This document shows, piece by piece, positions 13,255 to 22,953 of a DNA stretch of 64,000 bases. Position numbers and translations under genes: made by a program. This DNA comes from Sporolactobacillus nakayamae (GTDB lineage Bacteria > Bacillota > Bacilli > Bacillales > Sporolactobacillaceae), in the NCBI RefSeq assembly GCF_900113325.1, contig NZ_FOOY01000007.1, positions 16,860-80,859 on the forward strand, in the 5' to 3' direction. A model generated the notes under the pieces. That model had not been told where the DNA came from. It did no database searches and was given only the letters and a program-made list of their open reading frames with translations. Numbering within the stretch: the stretch's first letter is position 1; each line of letters starts with the position of its first letter.

Positions 13255-13518
13255 GTTTGTTGCCTCCAAATCTTATATTAAAGAATAAAAAAATAGTAAT
13301 CATAATAGTAGGGCCTGTGAATATGTTAGTAAGTAGGATAAGCCTTGATATATAGTTTTATCCACATGTTGATAAGTTGTGGATAAAATTGGGGGTGTGC
13401 CGGATAATTATACACACCCCTGTCAATAAAAAAGTTCATTCAATTTTATAAGATAAGAAATTATATAACTACAAGGATTATGATTTCTGAGTCCCAAGGC
13501 TTTCATCGACACGTTTTT
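13255..13518. other. oriC unwinding region between dnaA and dnaN (DnaA boxes plus DnaA-trio-like element)
   Basis: Three DnaA boxes lie almost edge to edge: TTATCCACA at 13358-13366 (+), TTATCAACA at 13367-13375 (-, one mismatch) and TTATCCACA at 13378-13386 (-). On the strand read from dnaA toward dnaN they are followed by a GGCC patch and the trio-like tract CTACTATTATGATTACTAT (about 13294-13313), then an AT-rich stretch. This order (boxes, GC patch, repeating 3-mers, AT-rich DNA) is that of the B. subtilis DNA unwinding element. The 5' half also holds a GGGGTGTG / CACACCCC inverted repeat near 13391-13420. Confidence 0.8.
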
Positions 13519-14940
13519 TTATTGCGTTTTGATCGGCGCTTTTAACTGGTCGATGAGTGCGTTTACTGTTTTCTGGAGATCTCGATCAACCGAAAGCTGT
13601 TTGGTTATTTTTTCATGCGCATGAATCACAGTTGTGTGATCTCTGCCGCCAAATTCTTCACCAATTTTCGGTAAAGAGTAGTCAGTGAGTTCTCTTGAGA
13701 GATACATCGCGATCTGTCTCGGGAAAGCAATCGATTTCGTTCGTTTTTTCGCTGAGAAGTCTTCAAGTTTCATATGGTATTCTTCCCCGACAGCGACTTG
13801 GATATCTTGGATGGTGATCGTCTTTGGACGAGCCGATGGGATAATATCCCGCAAAGCCTCGGCTGCCAGATCAACGTTAATGTCCTGATTGTTCAAGGAT
13901 GAAAATGCAATAACGCGTATTAGTGCACCCTCCAGCTCACGAATGTTTGTATCAATCTGGTTCGCAATGTAGATCATGACTTCATTTGGGATGTCAAGAC
14001 CCTCGGCTTTTGCTTTTTTGCGAAGGATTGCGATTCGTGTCTCCAGATCCGGCGGGGTTATATCTGTGATAAGTCCCCATTCAAATCGCGAACGCAGCCG
14101 ATCTTCCAATGTTGGGATTTCTTTGGGCGGTCGGTCACTCGAAATGACAATTTGCTTGTATTCCTCGTGCAGTGCGTTAAAGGTATGGAAAAATTCTTCT
14201 TGTGTCTGTTCTTTTCCGGCAAGAAATTGAATATCGTCAATGAGCAGAACATCAACGCCTCGGTATTTATTGCGAAATTCAACAGTTTTGTTGTCGCGGA
14301 TTGAATTGATGAATTCGTTTGTGAATTTCTCTGAGGAGAGATAAACAACACGCGCAGAAGGATTATGATCGATCACATAATGACCGATTGCATGCATCAG
14401 ATGGGTCTTGCCAAGACCAACCCCACCATAAATAAACAGGGGATTGTAGGCTTTTGCCGGTGCTTCCGCCACAGCAAGTGAAGCAGCATGAGCAAAACGG
14501 TTCCCTGAGCCAATGACAAATGTCTCAAACGTGTTCTTTGAATTGAGCATGCTGTTCCCTAAGTCTTCCATGCGGTGCTGATTCCTCTGACTCATGCCCC
14601 CATAAGGGTTACCGTGGTCATTTGGGTTGAAATTCATTCCATCACTCTTTCCTTTATTCGTTGTAACAGGTGAGGCGTCGTTGTCATTTTCTTTTCTAGG
14701 AATGACAAATTGGACACGATAGCGAGAACCGGTGATCTCATAGAGAATATCGGAAATGAGCTTTGTATAATGTTCTTCCAGCCAATCACGTGAAAATTCA
14801 TTGGGCACGCTAACAATCATCATTTGACCATTAATAGACTGAGCTCGTGTTTCTTTCAACCAAGTTTCAAAACTAGGCTTGCTCAGTTTCTTTTTAATGA
14901 TTTCTAGTGTTTGGATCCATAGTTCTTGAAGGTTGTTCAA
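13519..14940 (-). CDS. dnaA: Chromosomal replication initiator DnaA
   Basis: AAA+ initiator that binds TTATCCACA boxes, oligomerises and melts oriC; also a transcription factor. The 473-residue product has domain I at 1-80 (protein contacts), a polar linker at about 83-135, Walker A GGVGLGKT at 172-179, Walker [10 protein letters not shown], and domain IV with the DnaA signature [15 protein letters not shown]. The start is TTG at 14940: the product then begins [10 protein letters not shown], matching family N-termini, and AAGGAGG lies 11 bases upstream. The longer open frame upstream lacks support. The boxes on both sides of the gene imply autoregulation. Confidence 0.98.
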   Translation of the reverse strand: MNNLQELWIQTLEIIKKKLSKPSFETWLKETRAQSINGQMMIVSVPNEFSRDWLEEHYTKLISDILYEITGSRYRVQFVIPRKENDNDASPVTTNKGKSDGMNFNPNDHGNPYGGMSQRNQHRMEDLGNSMLNSKNTFETFVIGSGNRFAHAASLAVAEAPAKAYNPLFIYGGVGLGKTHLMHAIGHYVIDHNPSARVVYLSSEKFTNEFINSIRDNKTVEFRNKYRGVDVLLIDDIQFLAGKEQTQEEFFHTFNALHEEYKQIVISSDRPPKEIPTLEDRLRSRFEWGLITDITPPDLETRIAILRKKAKAEGLDIPNEVMIYIANQIDTNIRELEGALIRVIAFSSLNNQDINVDLAAEALRDIIPSARPKTITIQDIQVAVGEEYHMKLEDFSAKKRTKSIAFPRQIAMYLSRELTDYSLPKIGEEFGGRDHTTVIHAHEKITKQLSVDRDLQKTVNALIDQLKAPIKTQ

Positions 14941-15196
14941 AGTAAGGCGGCCCTCCTTAAAAAGTTGCATTGTTACAGTAAAATTCCACACTGCCCGAGA
15001 TCAATTATCCTGGTGGGATTCCACGGGCAAGTTGATCTTAAAAAACCAATAAAAAATGAAACAAAAAATATGCCGGGTAGTGCAGCGGGCATACGTACGG
15101 CTTTTCTCGGTATTTTGGCAAGGAAAAAATAAGGACTAGTCATGCCAGGCAATTGGATCAGTAATTTCTTAAACTAATATTTTAGTTAATATAATT

Positions 15197-15533
15197 TTAT
15201 CCACAAGTGAATCAGCTGAAGAAGAACGGAAACATCAGATAATGAGAAAGATATCAACAAGGTGCATACATTGTGGATAACTACGATTCACAGGTGTTAA
15301 TGACTGTCCACAAAATTATCCACAACTAGTGGAAAACTTTTTGAGGATTCCTTGGTTTTCCTAAACAAATGCACTATGATCATATCAAAAATTCGCTTTT
15401 AAAGCAATGATCGACAAATGTTATCCACAGTGGATATCTTTTTACACAGTAACGTTATACACAGGGGGCGAATATGTGAGAAAGTTGTCGATAAATGGTG
15501 TGGAAAAATGAAATTTGGAAAAAATAATCCACA
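15197..15533. other. Origin DnaA-box cluster upstream of dnaA
   Basis: Four perfect boxes: 15197-15205 (+), 15272-15280 (-), 15316-15324 (+) and 15421-15429 (+). Three one-mismatch boxes: TTATACACA 15455-15463 (+), TTATCGACA 15486-15494 (-) and TAATCCACA 15525-15533 (+). Further two-mismatch sites lie between. This density upstream of dnaA matches the box-rich half of a bipartite Bacillales oriC. Confidence 0.88.
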
Positions 15534-15564
15534 GAGGGAATGAATGAACGAGGTAGCACCTTAA

Positions 15565-15593
15565 TTGACTTTTAGTTGCAAACTAATTATAAT
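15565..15593 (+). promoter_or_regulatory. Sigma-A promoter for rpmH
   Basis: TTGACT (15565-15570), 17-base spacer, perfect TATAAT (15588-15593). This is the strongest promoter-like sequence in the window and lies just beyond the last DnaA box, so initiator binding could affect it. The implied leader is about 235 bases. Confidence 0.8.
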
Positions 15594-15834
15594 TAGTCAG
15601 ACTGGTTTTAGAGATAAGCTGATGAGTGTTTGAGGCTAAAGAATTGGAATAAAGAGACATGGCGAACCCAGTCGATGATCGATGGAGGATAAAGAAACCA
15701 CAACTTCATGGAGCTCATTTTCGTCGTGGCGATTTTGACAGACCGGCTGAATGGATAGATTGAGCGAATGTGAAATTCGCAATAAAACATTTGATTTGTC
15801 GGCAATTTAACTAAATTTGCGGGAGGTGTATCAA

Positions 15835-15969
15835 TTGAAACGTACTTTTCAACCGAATAATCGTAAGAGAAAAAAAGTTCATGGCTTCCGTTCGCGGATG
15901 GCAACAGCTAATGGCCGTAAGATTTTGGCAGCTCGTCGCCGCAAGGGAAGAAAAGTTCTATCAGCATAA
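15835..15969 (+). CDS. rpmH: 50S ribosomal protein L34
   Basis: Very small (44-residue), highly basic large-subunit protein. The product reads [18 protein letters not shown] and ends [12 protein letters not shown], the invariant L34 pattern. The start is TTG behind GGGAGGTG at good spacing, as is common for rpmH in Bacilli. A strong terminator follows 3 bases after the stop, so most transcripts should end before rnpA. That is a departure from the usual tight rpmH-rnpA operon. Confidence 0.97.
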   Translation: MKRTFQPNNRKRKKVHGFRSRMATANGRKILAARRRKGRKVLSA

Positions 15970-15971
15970 AG

Positions 15972-15999
15972 CCACTGTGTGACCAACAGTGGTTTTTTT
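15972..15999 (+). terminator. Terminator after rpmH
   Basis: CCACTGT (15972-15978) pairs with ACAGTGG (15986-15992) and is followed by seven T. It begins only 3 bases after the rpmH stop. Confidence 0.88.
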
Positions 16000-16466
16000 A
16001 TACTGAAAGAAGGAAAAGATTACGGATGCTCTGCGTGAGTGATTTAGTGTAGGGGTTCGGCAAAAAAGTGGCTTCCAATAATTCATAGCAACTTTTGTCG
16101 CCTTGTGGTAGAACGTTTCATAGAATGCCGAACACGAAGATCTATGGCAGTGCGGCTATACTTCTGTCCATGTCGAAGGATTGCTGATTTTTCTTCAATG
16201 GCTAGGTGATTAAACGTTGGCATAGTTGCGTATCATGGGTCGGGTGGGGTATTAATGAAGCTGCTACTTAAGCTGCGATGCTTATAATAAGTACTTTTCC
16301 TTCGGACAGCCTTGTCATTCCAATCTTTTTCTTTATACTTGAAAGATATAAAGGGTAGGAACGGTTTCGAAAGGCAGAAGATGTGATGCGGGTTTGATGA
16401 CGTATGATCATCCTATGTCAATCACTAGTTACTCATAAGTTGAGACGTCCCATATGGAGGGACAAA
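16000..16466. other. rpmH-rnpA spacer
   Basis: About 470 bases that contain no supported gene in either strand. An 8-bp inverted repeat, GTTCGGCA (16055-16062) and TGCCGAAC (16126-16133), brackets a 63-base segment. The rnpA promoter lies at the right. In most Bacillales rpmH and rnpA are within about 150 bases, so this looks like inserted or drifted DNA. Confidence 0.5.
16312..16339 (+). promoter_or_regulatory. Promoter for rnpA-yidD-spoIIIJ-jag
   Basis: TTGTCA (16312-16317), 16-base spacer, TATACT (16334-16339). It lies about 125 bases before rnpA and after the rpmH terminator, so it would provide separate expression of the rnpA operon. Confidence 0.55.
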
Positions 16467-16829
16467 ATGAAAACATTGAATCGATTAAAGAAAAACCAAG
16501 ATTTCCAAGTTGTATTTAAAAAAGGTAAATCCTTTGCTAACCGGCAGTTTGTCGTTTATGTAATGAAGCAAAACGGGAAGCCTTATTCAAGATTGGGTCT
16601 GTCCGTGAGCAAAAAGATGGGCAATGCTGTTATGAGAAATCATATTAAGCGCAATATAAAAGAAATTTTCCGCGAATTTGCGGACAGGCTTGAGGTTGGA
16701 AATGATTATATCATTATATCTCGCAAACCTGTAAGTACTATGACTCATCAGGAGATGCGGAAAAGCTTGGAACATGTGCTAAAGAAAGCAAATGTCCTAG
16801 CAGCAACCCGTAATGTTTCGCAAGTATGA
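16467..16829 (+). CDS. rnpA: Ribonuclease P protein component
   Basis: Basic protein cofactor of RNase P, which removes tRNA 5' leaders. The 120-residue product carries the RNR signature ([18 protein letters not shown]) in the right half of its N-terminal two-thirds. The ATG at 16467 has GGAGG at 7-base spacing; the open frame upstream to 16404 has no ribosome site. The last codons overlap yidD in an ATGA, so the two are translationally coupled. Confidence 0.95.
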   Translation: MKTLNRLKKNQDFQVVFKKGKSFANRQFVVYVMKQNGKPYSRLGLSVSKKMGNAVMRNHIKRNIKEIFREFADRLEVGNDYIIISRKPVSTMTHQEMRKSLEHVLKKANVLAATRNVSQV

Positions 16830-17095
16830 AACATGTATTCATTTTTATTATTCGTTTGTACCAAAAGTTCATTTCACCTTACACTCCACCGACTTGTCGA
16901 TTTTATCCGACGTGTTCCCAATACGCGGTTGAAGCCCTGTCACGGTTCGGTTTGGTGAAGGGGGGATGGCTGATGATCAAGCGTCTATTAAAATGTCAGC
17001 CTTTTCATTCGGGAGGGATTGATCCCGTCCCTGAAAAGTGCACCCATAAAAAGACGGGCATGTTGAGACATCGTTCGGACCGACCGAGGAGGTAG
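16826..17095 (+). CDS. yidD: Membrane protein insertion efficiency factor YidD
   Basis: Small (89-residue) amphipathic inner-leaflet protein that aids membrane insertion together with YidC. The family signature is clear: [30 protein letters not shown] followed in pieces by KGGW and [17 protein letters not shown], including the three conserved Cys. It overlaps the end of rnpA by 4 bases and lies 4 bases before spoIIIJ, the standard order rnpA-yidD-yidC. Confidence 0.95.
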   Translation: MKHVFIFIIRLYQKFISPYTPPTCRFYPTCSQYAVEALSRFGLVKGGWLMIKRLLKCQPFHSGGIDPVPEKCTHKKTGMLRHRSDRPRR

Positions 17096-17099
17096 TATT

Positions 17100-17882
17100 T
17101 TGAGAAAAAAGTTTTTTGCTATTAGTTCTTTGGTGCTTATGACTGTGCTGCTCGCAGGATGCACTGATCTTAACAAACCAATAAATGATCAAAGTACCGG
17201 TTTTTGGAGTCAATGGTTTGTTCTGCCGCTTTCCAAGTTCATTATCTCTGTTGCTCATCTTTTCTGGAACAGCTATGGGCTAGCAATTATTATCACAACG
17301 ATCATTGTCCGCCTTGTTCTTCTGCCGCTGATGGCCAAACAGGTCAAGAGCTCGCGTGCAATGCAGGAACTGCAGCCTAAGATTAAAGAATTGCAGAAAA
17401 AATACAGTTCTAAAGACCAGAATACGCAGAAGAAGCTTCAGGAAGAACAGATGAAGCTTTTCCAACAAAATCATGTGAATCCACTAGCTGGATGCTTGCC
17501 GATCTTGATTCAAATGCCGATTTTATTCGCCTTTTACCAGGCGATTATGAGAACATCGGCAATCAAGACACAGTCTTTTTTGTGGTTCCAGCTCGGTTCT
17601 GCCGATCCGTTCTATATTTTGCCGGTCGTTGCTGCCGCAACTACGTTCTTGCAGCAGAAGATTATGATGGGCCGAATGGGAAATGACAATCCTCAGATGG
17701 CTATGATGCTTTATGTATTTCCAATCATGATTGCTGTTCCGGCTTTTTATTTTCCATCAGCTTTGGCACTTTACTGGGTTGTTGGTAATATTTTTATGAT
17801 TTTCCAGACGTACATTATTTATGAAAAGAAAGACGATGGCCAAAAGGATCAAAAGCCTGCAGGAGGCGCCAATAAGAAGTGA
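17100..17882 (+). CDS. spoIIIJ: Membrane insertase SpoIIIJ / YidC (lipoprotein)
   Basis: Sec-independent and Sec-assisting membrane insertase; in sporulating cells it also assembles the SpoIIIA-SpoIIQ channel. The 260-residue product starts with a lipoprotein signal ending in LLAGC (lipidated Cys21). Five hydrophobic segments follow, the first containing the conserved groove Arg (TIIVRLVLLPL) and a basic coiled segment at about 85-125. The start is TTG behind GGAGG. The GTG of jag overlaps its stop. Being beside jag near oriC marks it as the SpoIIIJ paralogue, although YqjG-type function cannot be excluded by sequence alone. Confidence 0.95.
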   Translation: MRKKFFAISSLVLMTVLLAGCTDLNKPINDQSTGFWSQWFVLPLSKFIISVAHLFWNSYGLAIIITTIIVRLVLLPLMAKQVKSSRAMQELQPKIKELQKKYSSKDQNTQKKLQEEQMKLFQQNHVNPLAGCLPILIQMPILFAFYQAIMRTSAIKTQSFLWFQLGSADPFYILPVVAAATTFLQQKIMMGRMGNDNPQMAMMLYVFPIMIAVPAFYFPSALALYWVVGNIFMIFQTYIIYEKKDDGQKDQKPAGGANKK

Positions 17883-18499
17883 GGGAAGTAACCAAGTACG
17901 GGAAGACGGTTGCAGAAGCGGTGTCCATCGCCCTCAAGGAATTAAATGCGACTTCAGATCAGGTGGACGTTCAAATTTTGACAGAACCGAGATCAGGGTT
18001 TCTTGGAATTGGCGCGCGAAAAGCGCTGGTGAGAGTAATCTTAATGAAGACGCCGATTGATTATGGCATTGACTATTTAAAAGAGTTAATCAACAAGAGC
18101 GGATTGACGGTTCGTGTCCAGGTGGACGAACGCAATACGCGTGTTTGTCGGTGTTCACTTGTTGGGAAAGACGCATTTCAACTCATTGGAAAGCACGGGA
18201 AGACATTAAATGCTTTTCAATATTTGGCCAATCGGGTTGTGAGCAAAGGCTCCGAACATCGAATGAAAATGATTTTGGACGCTGAGAATTATCGGGCGAT
18301 TCGAAAGAAATCATTGATCGCACTCGCTAAGCGAATTGCGGAAAAAACAGTACGTTCTGGACGTCCGCATCGTTTTGAACCCATGCCGGCGTTTGAACGA
18401 AAGATTGTCCATACGGCTTTATCCGGCAACAGCAAAATACGAACCTTTTCAAATGGCGCAGAACCAAGACGTTATTTAATCGTTGCTCCGCGTTCTTAA
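17879..18499 (+). CDS. jag: RNA-binding protein Jag (KhpB)
   Basis: Cytoplasmic RNA-binding protein of 206 residues with three parts: a Jag-N domain (about 1-50, GFLGIGARKA motif), a KH domain with the GKHGKT loop near residue 105, and a C-terminal R3H-type domain (about 140-206, RPHRFEPM then RRYLIVAP). It starts at GTG overlapping the spoIIIJ stop, with AGGAGG at 17861-17866. In Firmicutes it links RNA binding with cell division and envelope control; the exact role in this organism is inferred. Confidence 0.94.
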   Translation: MREVTKYGKTVAEAVSIALKELNATSDQVDVQILTEPRSGFLGIGARKALVRVILMKTPIDYGIDYLKELINKSGLTVRVQVDERNTRVCRCSLVGKDAFQLIGKHGKTLNAFQYLANRVVSKGSEHRMKMILDAENYRAIRKKSLIALAKRIAEKTVRSGRPHRFEPMPAFERKIVHTALSGNSKIRTFSNGAEPRRYLIVAPRS

Positions 18500-18814
18500 A
18501 CAATAAATCAAGTGGAGAAAAAGCACGCAATTTGCGCGCTTTTTTTCGTACAACAGACATGGATGATCATCTTAATCGTTGACGAAAGTGAATCTGGAAT
18601 GCTTTGGAAATGCGGAAAGTTATACGCTAAGATTTTTCCTTTGACGGAAAAATAATGTATGATAGTCTTTGAAAAAGTTTGGTGCTCTTTGTGACGCCTC
18701 GATTACTTCATTAGAGTGAACCATTTTAGAAGAACAATCTCTATTCATATAACCAGTGAACTTACTGAGTAAGTATCATCAAATAAAGGACGAGAATAGG
18801 AAGGAGTGATAAAA
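18500..18814. other. jag-mnmE intergenic region
   Basis: 315 bases with no gene. It holds the jag terminator at the left and the mnmE ribosome site at the right. A TTTTCC-TTTGAC-GGAAAA hairpin and TATGAT hexamer near 18635-18663 are promoter-like, but no correctly spaced pair was found. Confidence 0.45.
18519..18546 (+). terminator. Terminator after jag
   Basis: AGCACGCA / TGCGCGCT pair with one mismatch around a 3-base loop and are followed by T7 (18540-18546). It closes the rnpA-yidD-spoIIIJ-jag unit. Confidence 0.8.
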
Positions 18815-20194
18815 TTGGATTATGATACAATCGCTGCTATTTCAACACCGATTGGGGAAGGCGCGATTAGCATTGTCAGGCTAAGCGGATCTGAAGCGGT
18901 AAGTGCGGCTGATCGACTCTTTCGTGGTGGAAAAGCACTCAGTGACGTGCGCAGCCATACGATTCACTATGGGAAAATAGTAGATCCGGCGACAGAACAG
19001 ACCGTTGAAGAAGTCATGGTTTCAGTGATGAGAAAACCGAAAACTTTTACCCGAGAAGATGTTGTTGAGATTAATTGTCATGGCGGTTTGACAAGTGTCA
19101 ATCGCGTCCTTGAGCTCATCCTGGATCAGGATGTTCGTCTGGCTGAACCGGGTGAATTTACGAAACGGGCGTTTCTGAATGGGCGAATTGACCTATCTCA
19201 GGCGGAAGCAGTCATGGATCTGATCCGTGCGAAAACCGATCAAGCGATGAATGTCGCGATGAGCCAGATGGAGGGAAAACTTTCACTATTGATCCGGAAG
19301 CTCAGGCAGCAGTTGCTCGATATCTTGGCTGCTGTTGAAGTGAACATTGACTATCCGGAGTATGACGATGCGGAAATAATGACCACTAAGATTCTTTTTG
19401 AGAAGGCTACTGAAGTCCGTGAACGATTGGATCGGGTTCTTTCAACGGCGAGGCAGGGTAAAATCTTGCGTGAAGGATTGTCAACGGTGATTGTCGGGAG
19501 ACCTAATGTCGGCAAATCGTCGCTGCTTAATCAGCTCGTCCATGAGTCTAAAGCGATTGTTACGAACGTTCCCGGAACAACACGTGATGTGATTGAGGAA
19601 TATGTCAATGTACGCGGTGTTCCGTTGAAACTTGTGGATACGGCTGGAATCAGAGATACCGAGGATGTCGTTGAAAAGATTGGGGTTTCTCGTTCCAAAG
19701 AATTATTGAAATCTGCTGAACTTGTCGTATTGCTGATCAATGGTAATGAAAAGCTGACAGATGAAGATCGAAAACTTTTTGCGCTGATTGGCGATACACC
19801 GGCTATTATTCTGATTAATAAGGCGGACTTGCCTCTTGAAGTCTCAGTCACCGAAGTGGAACATCTTGCTGGCGGCAATCCGGTACTGCGGACCTCAATG
19901 ATTGATGAGAAAGGTCTGGATGAATTGGAGCAAGCGATCGCATCTTTGTTCTTCAGCAACAATGTGTCGTCACATGGAGAAGCCTATGTTTCTAATACAC
20001 GGCATATTGCCTTGCTGAAACAGGCGCGATCAGCGATTACCGATGCTATCGAAGGTGCGGAACAGGGCATACCTGTTGATATGACGCAAATCGATATTAA
20101 GCGTACTTGGGATTTGCTTGGTGAGATTGTAGGGGACACAGTCTCTGACAGTCTTATTAATGAGCTGTTTTCTAAATTTTGTCTAGGGAAATAA
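18815..20194 (+). CDS. mnmE: tRNA modification GTPase MnmE
   Basis: GTPase that, with MnmG, installs the carboxymethylaminomethyl group on wobble uridine 34 of several tRNAs. The 459-residue product has the folate-binding N-domain ([12 protein letters not shown] start), an inserted G domain with GRPNVGKSS (228-236), DTAGI (275-279) and NKAD (335-338), and the essential C-terminal CLGK (456-459). The start is TTG at 18815 behind AAGGAG at 8 bases; the upstream GTG overlaps the ribosome site itself. MnmG follows 55 bases downstream. Confidence 0.97.
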   Translation: MDYDTIAAISTPIGEGAISIVRLSGSEAVSAADRLFRGGKALSDVRSHTIHYGKIVDPATEQTVEEVMVSVMRKPKTFTREDVVEINCHGGLTSVNRVLELILDQDVRLAEPGEFTKRAFLNGRIDLSQAEAVMDLIRAKTDQAMNVAMSQMEGKLSLLIRKLRQQLLDILAAVEVNIDYPEYDDAEIMTTKILFEKATEVRERLDRVLSTARQGKILREGLSTVIVGRPNVGKSSLLNQLVHESKAIVTNVPGTTRDVIEEYVNVRGVPLKLVDTAGIRDTEDVVEKIGVSRSKELLKSAELVVLLINGNEKLTDEDRKLFALIGDTPAIILINKADLPLEVSVTEVEHLAGGNPVLRTSMIDEKGLDELEQAIASLFFSNNVSSHGEAYVSNTRHIALLKQARSAITDAIEGAEQGIPVDMTQIDIKRTWDLLGEIVGDTVSDSLINELFSKFCLGK

Positions 20195-20249
20195 ACTGCC
20201 ATGCAGTTTTAAATAGAGCGTGAAAATTGATAAAGATGGAGGTTTAAAA

Positions 20250-22139
20250 ATGAAGACATATGAGGCCGGTACCTATGATGTGATTGTTGTCGGCGCCGGG
20301 CATGCCGGGGTAGAGGCAGGACTTGCATCGGCGCGATCCGGTGCAAAGACACTAATGCTGACGATCAATCTGGAAGGTGTGGCTTTTATGCCATGCAATC
20401 CTTCAGTTGGTGGTCCCGCCAAGGGTGTTGTTGTTCGAGAAATTGATGCGCTTGGCGGCGAAATGGGTCACAATATCGATAAGACCTACATTCAAATGAG
20501 GATGCTGAACACGAGAAAGGGGCCGGCTGTTCGAGCATTGAGAGCGCAAGCAGATAAACAACTTTATCAGCGGGCAATGAAAGAGACCATTGAAGAAACT
20601 GAAAACCTAACCTTAAGACAAGGAATGGTTGATCATCTTATTGTTGACAATGGTGTTTGTAAAGGAGTAGTTGTGGCTACCGGAGCGGCGTATCGTGCAA
20701 AGGCCGTAGTTCTGACTACAGGGGTTTATCTAAAAGGCAAGATCATCATTGGAGAATTGCAGTATGAGAGTGGTCCTAACAACATGCAGGCATCAGTCAA
20801 ATTGTCCGATAATCTTAAAGAACTCGGTTTTGATTTAGTGCGGTTTAAAACAGGGACACCACCACGGGTTAATGGACGGACGGTTGATTACTCTAAAACA
20901 GAAATTCAGCCCGGCGATGATGTGCCTCTTGCTTTTTCGTATGATACAAGGAACTTTATTAAAGAACAAATTCCTTGCTGGTTAACGTATACGAATCTTG
21001 AAACACATAAAATTATTCAGGAAAATCTTAATCGTTCACCGATCTTTTCCGGAGCAATTGTTGGAACAGGTCCGAGGTATTGCCCGTCAATAGAGACAAA
21101 GATTGTTCGGTTTAACGATAAAAATCGTCACCAATTGTTTCTTGAACCCGAAGGAAAGGCAACAAAAGAAGTCTATGTAGATGGGTTCTCGACAAGTATG
21201 CCGGAAGAAATTCAACGGAAAATGCTGGCGACCATACCAGGGCTTGAACATGCTGAAATGATGCGTCCTGGTTATGCTATTGAATACGATGCAATTGTGC
21301 CGACGCAGCTCTGGCCGTCTCTTGAAACAAAGAAAATCAGCGGTTTGTACACCGCCGGGCAAATCAACGGCACTTCCGGCTATGAAGAAGCAGCCGGACA
21401 AGGTTTGATGGGCGGAATTAACGCGGCAAGGAAAGCAATGGGCAAGGATCCTGTGATTTTGGATCGGTCCGAAGCCTATATTGGTGTTCTCATTGATGAT
21501 CTTGTAACAAAGGGCACTAAGGAACCGTATCGACTGCTTACCTCTCGTGCCGAGTACCGATTATTGCTGCGTCATGATAACGCCGATCTGCGCTTGACGG
21601 AAATCGGACATAAGATCGGGCTTATTCCGGAAGAGCGTTATGAACGATTCGTATTGAAAAAGGAATTGATTGAACAGGAACGACGTTATTTTGCCGCTAC
21701 AACAATAAAGCCTTCTGAACAAGCGGAAAAAATATTGGAATCAAAAGGTGCCACGCAGCTTAGAGAACCCATGAAGGCAGATCGCTTATTAAAGAGACCT
21801 GAATTATCTTATCAAGATGTAGCCGCTCTGCTTCCGGAACATGGCGAAGTGCCGGCGGAGGTTGGTGAGCAGGTTGAAATTCAAATCAAATATGAAGGCT
21901 ATATCAGCAAACAATTACAGCAAGTTGAGAAAATGAAACGCATGGAAAAGAAAAAAATCCCTCAAGATTTAGATTATAGCAAGATCGACGGAATAGCTAC
22001 AGAAGCTCGGCAGAAATTAGCCAAAGTGCGACCAATTTCCGTGGGACAAGCGTCACGCGTTTCCGGTGTTAATCCGAGTGACATTGCGATTTTGCTCGTC
22101 TATTTGGAAGAGGGAAAATTGGCAAGACGAACAGGCTGA
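20250..22139 (+). CDS. mnmG: tRNA uridine-34 modification enzyme MnmG (GidA)
   Basis: FAD-dependent partner of MnmE. The 629-residue product has the dinucleotide-binding GAGHAG at residues 15-20, the GidA signatures GPKYCPS-like (GPRYCPSIE) and [19 protein letters not shown] ([12 protein letters not shown]), and the C-terminal helical tRNA/MnmE-binding domain. The ATG at 20250 has GGAGG at 7-base spacing; a short open frame upstream lacks a ribosome site. It is followed closely by rsmG. Confidence 0.97.
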   Translation: MKTYEAGTYDVIVVGAGHAGVEAGLASARSGAKTLMLTINLEGVAFMPCNPSVGGPAKGVVVREIDALGGEMGHNIDKTYIQMRMLNTRKGPAVRALRAQADKQLYQRAMKETIEETENLTLRQGMVDHLIVDNGVCKGVVVATGAAYRAKAVVLTTGVYLKGKIIIGELQYESGPNNMQASVKLSDNLKELGFDLVRFKTGTPPRVNGRTVDYSKTEIQPGDDVPLAFSYDTRNFIKEQIPCWLTYTNLETHKIIQENLNRSPIFSGAIVGTGPRYCPSIETKIVRFNDKNRHQLFLEPEGKATKEVYVDGFSTSMPEEIQRKMLATIPGLEHAEMMRPGYAIEYDAIVPTQLWPSLETKKISGLYTAGQINGTSGYEEAAGQGLMGGINAARKAMGKDPVILDRSEAYIGVLIDDLVTKGTKEPYRLLTSRAEYRLLLRHDNADLRLTEIGHKIGLIPEERYERFVLKKELIEQERRYFAATTIKPSEQAEKILESKGATQLREPMKADRLLKRPELSYQDVAALLPEHGEVPAEVGEQVEIQIKYEGYISKQLQQVEKMKRMEKKKIPQDLDYSKIDGIATEARQKLAKVRPISVGQASRVSGVNPSDIAILLVYLEEGKLARRTG

Positions 22140-22159
22140 TTGTTATGCAGGAGGATGCT

Positions 22160-22867
22160 ATGGAAGTTTTGGAAAAACTGCTGAGCATGAAGAACATTCA
22201 TCTAAGCGAAACGCAAAGCCGTCAATTTCAACTCTATTATGAGATGCTAATTGAATGGAATAATAAAATGAATTTAACGGCAATTACCGATCAGAAAGAG
22301 GTCATAATTAAACACTTTTTCGACTCACTGACGCCATGTTTTTACTTCTCGCTTCAGGGGACACAGACATTGTGTGATGTCGGCTCCGGTGCTGGATTTC
22401 CCGGGATCCCCATGAAGATTCTTTTTCCTAAACTAAAGTTAACGATTGTCGATTCGCTAAAGAAACGATTGACGTTTCTTCAAGCTGTTGTGGATCAGCT
22501 TGGGTTGGATGATGTGACGTTATGCCACGATCGTGCCGAAGATTTTGCACGGAGAGCGGATATACGTGAGAGCTTTGATCTTGTAACGGCACGAGCTGTT
22601 GCGAAATTATCGGTGCTTTCCGAGTACTGCCTGCCGCTCGTTCACCTTGGGGGTTCATTTATTGCACTAAAGGGCAGTAATGCCGATACTGAAGTAGAGC
22701 AGGCAAGAGACGCGATAGCGCAACTCGGCGGCAAATTGATTCGTACTATTTCCCTTGATCTTCCCGAGAATAGTGGGAAAAGATCATTAGTGCGCATTGA
22801 TAAAACAGCGCCAACTCCAAGGAAATATCCAAGAAAACCAGGCGTTCCGATGAAAAATCCACTTTAA
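22160..22867 (+). CDS. rsmG: 16S rRNA (guanine-N7) methyltransferase RsmG
   Basis: SAM-dependent methyltransferase that makes m7G in the 530 loop of 16S rRNA. The 235-residue product has the SAM loop DVGSGAGFPGIP (GSGAGFPG 75-82) and the TARAVA and IALKG motifs of the GidB family. I chose the ATG at 22160, which has CAGGAGG just upstream; the ATG at 22145 overlaps that ribosome site and has none of its own. The codons for GAGFPGIP contain a CCCGGG palindrome (22396-22409) resembling a Noc-binding site. Confidence 0.95.
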   Translation: MEVLEKLLSMKNIHLSETQSRQFQLYYEMLIEWNNKMNLTAITDQKEVIIKHFFDSLTPCFYFSLQGTQTLCDVGSGAGFPGIPMKILFPKLKLTIVDSLKKRLTFLQAVVDQLGLDDVTLCHDRAEDFARRADIRESFDLVTARAVAKLSVLSEYCLPLVHLGGSFIALKGSNADTEVEQARDAIAQLGGKLIRTISLDLPENSGKRSLVRIDKTAPTPRKYPRKPGVPMKNPL

Positions 22868-22869
22868 AT

Positions 22870-22885
22870 AGTTCCACGTGGAACA
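22870..22885. other. parS-like site between rsmG and noc
   Basis: AGTTCCACGTGGAACA matches the Bacillus parS consensus TGTTNCACGTGAAACA at all but two positions, and its central 14 bases are a perfect palindrome. It begins 3 bases after the rsmG stop and is a likely ParB loading site. Confidence 0.75.
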
Positions 22886-22953
22886 TCTTAGCAGGAATTG
22901 CTGTCCATTAGGAGAATAGTAAAAGTTAGAGAGCAAAAGGTGGTGGTGCGAGT

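Larger units (their letters stand above)
14941..15834. other. dnaA-rpmH intergenic region
   Basis: 894 bases between divergently oriented dnaA and rpmH, with no gene. The left part (14941-15180) is the dnaA leader, containing an imperfect AAGGAGGGCCGCCTT palindrome over the ribosome site. The middle (15197-15533) is the DnaA-box cluster, AT-rich between the boxes. The right part (15565-15834) carries the rpmH promoter and a leader of about 235 bases. I could not pick a convincing dnaA promoter by eye. Confidence 0.7.

Noticed and set aside
14780..14800. CACGTGAAAA in dnaA as a third parS
   Set aside because: Only the central bases match; the outer half-sites fail at most positions.
15608..15904. 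98-codon minus-strand frame over the rpmH leader
   Set aside because: It overlaps rpmH on the opposite strand, has no ribosome site and no recognisable features.
22396..22409. ATTTCCCGGGATCC in rsmG as a Noc-binding site
   Set aside because: It matches the Noc consensus at 11 of 14 positions but encodes the invariant GFPGIP loop of RsmG, so the match may be coincidental.
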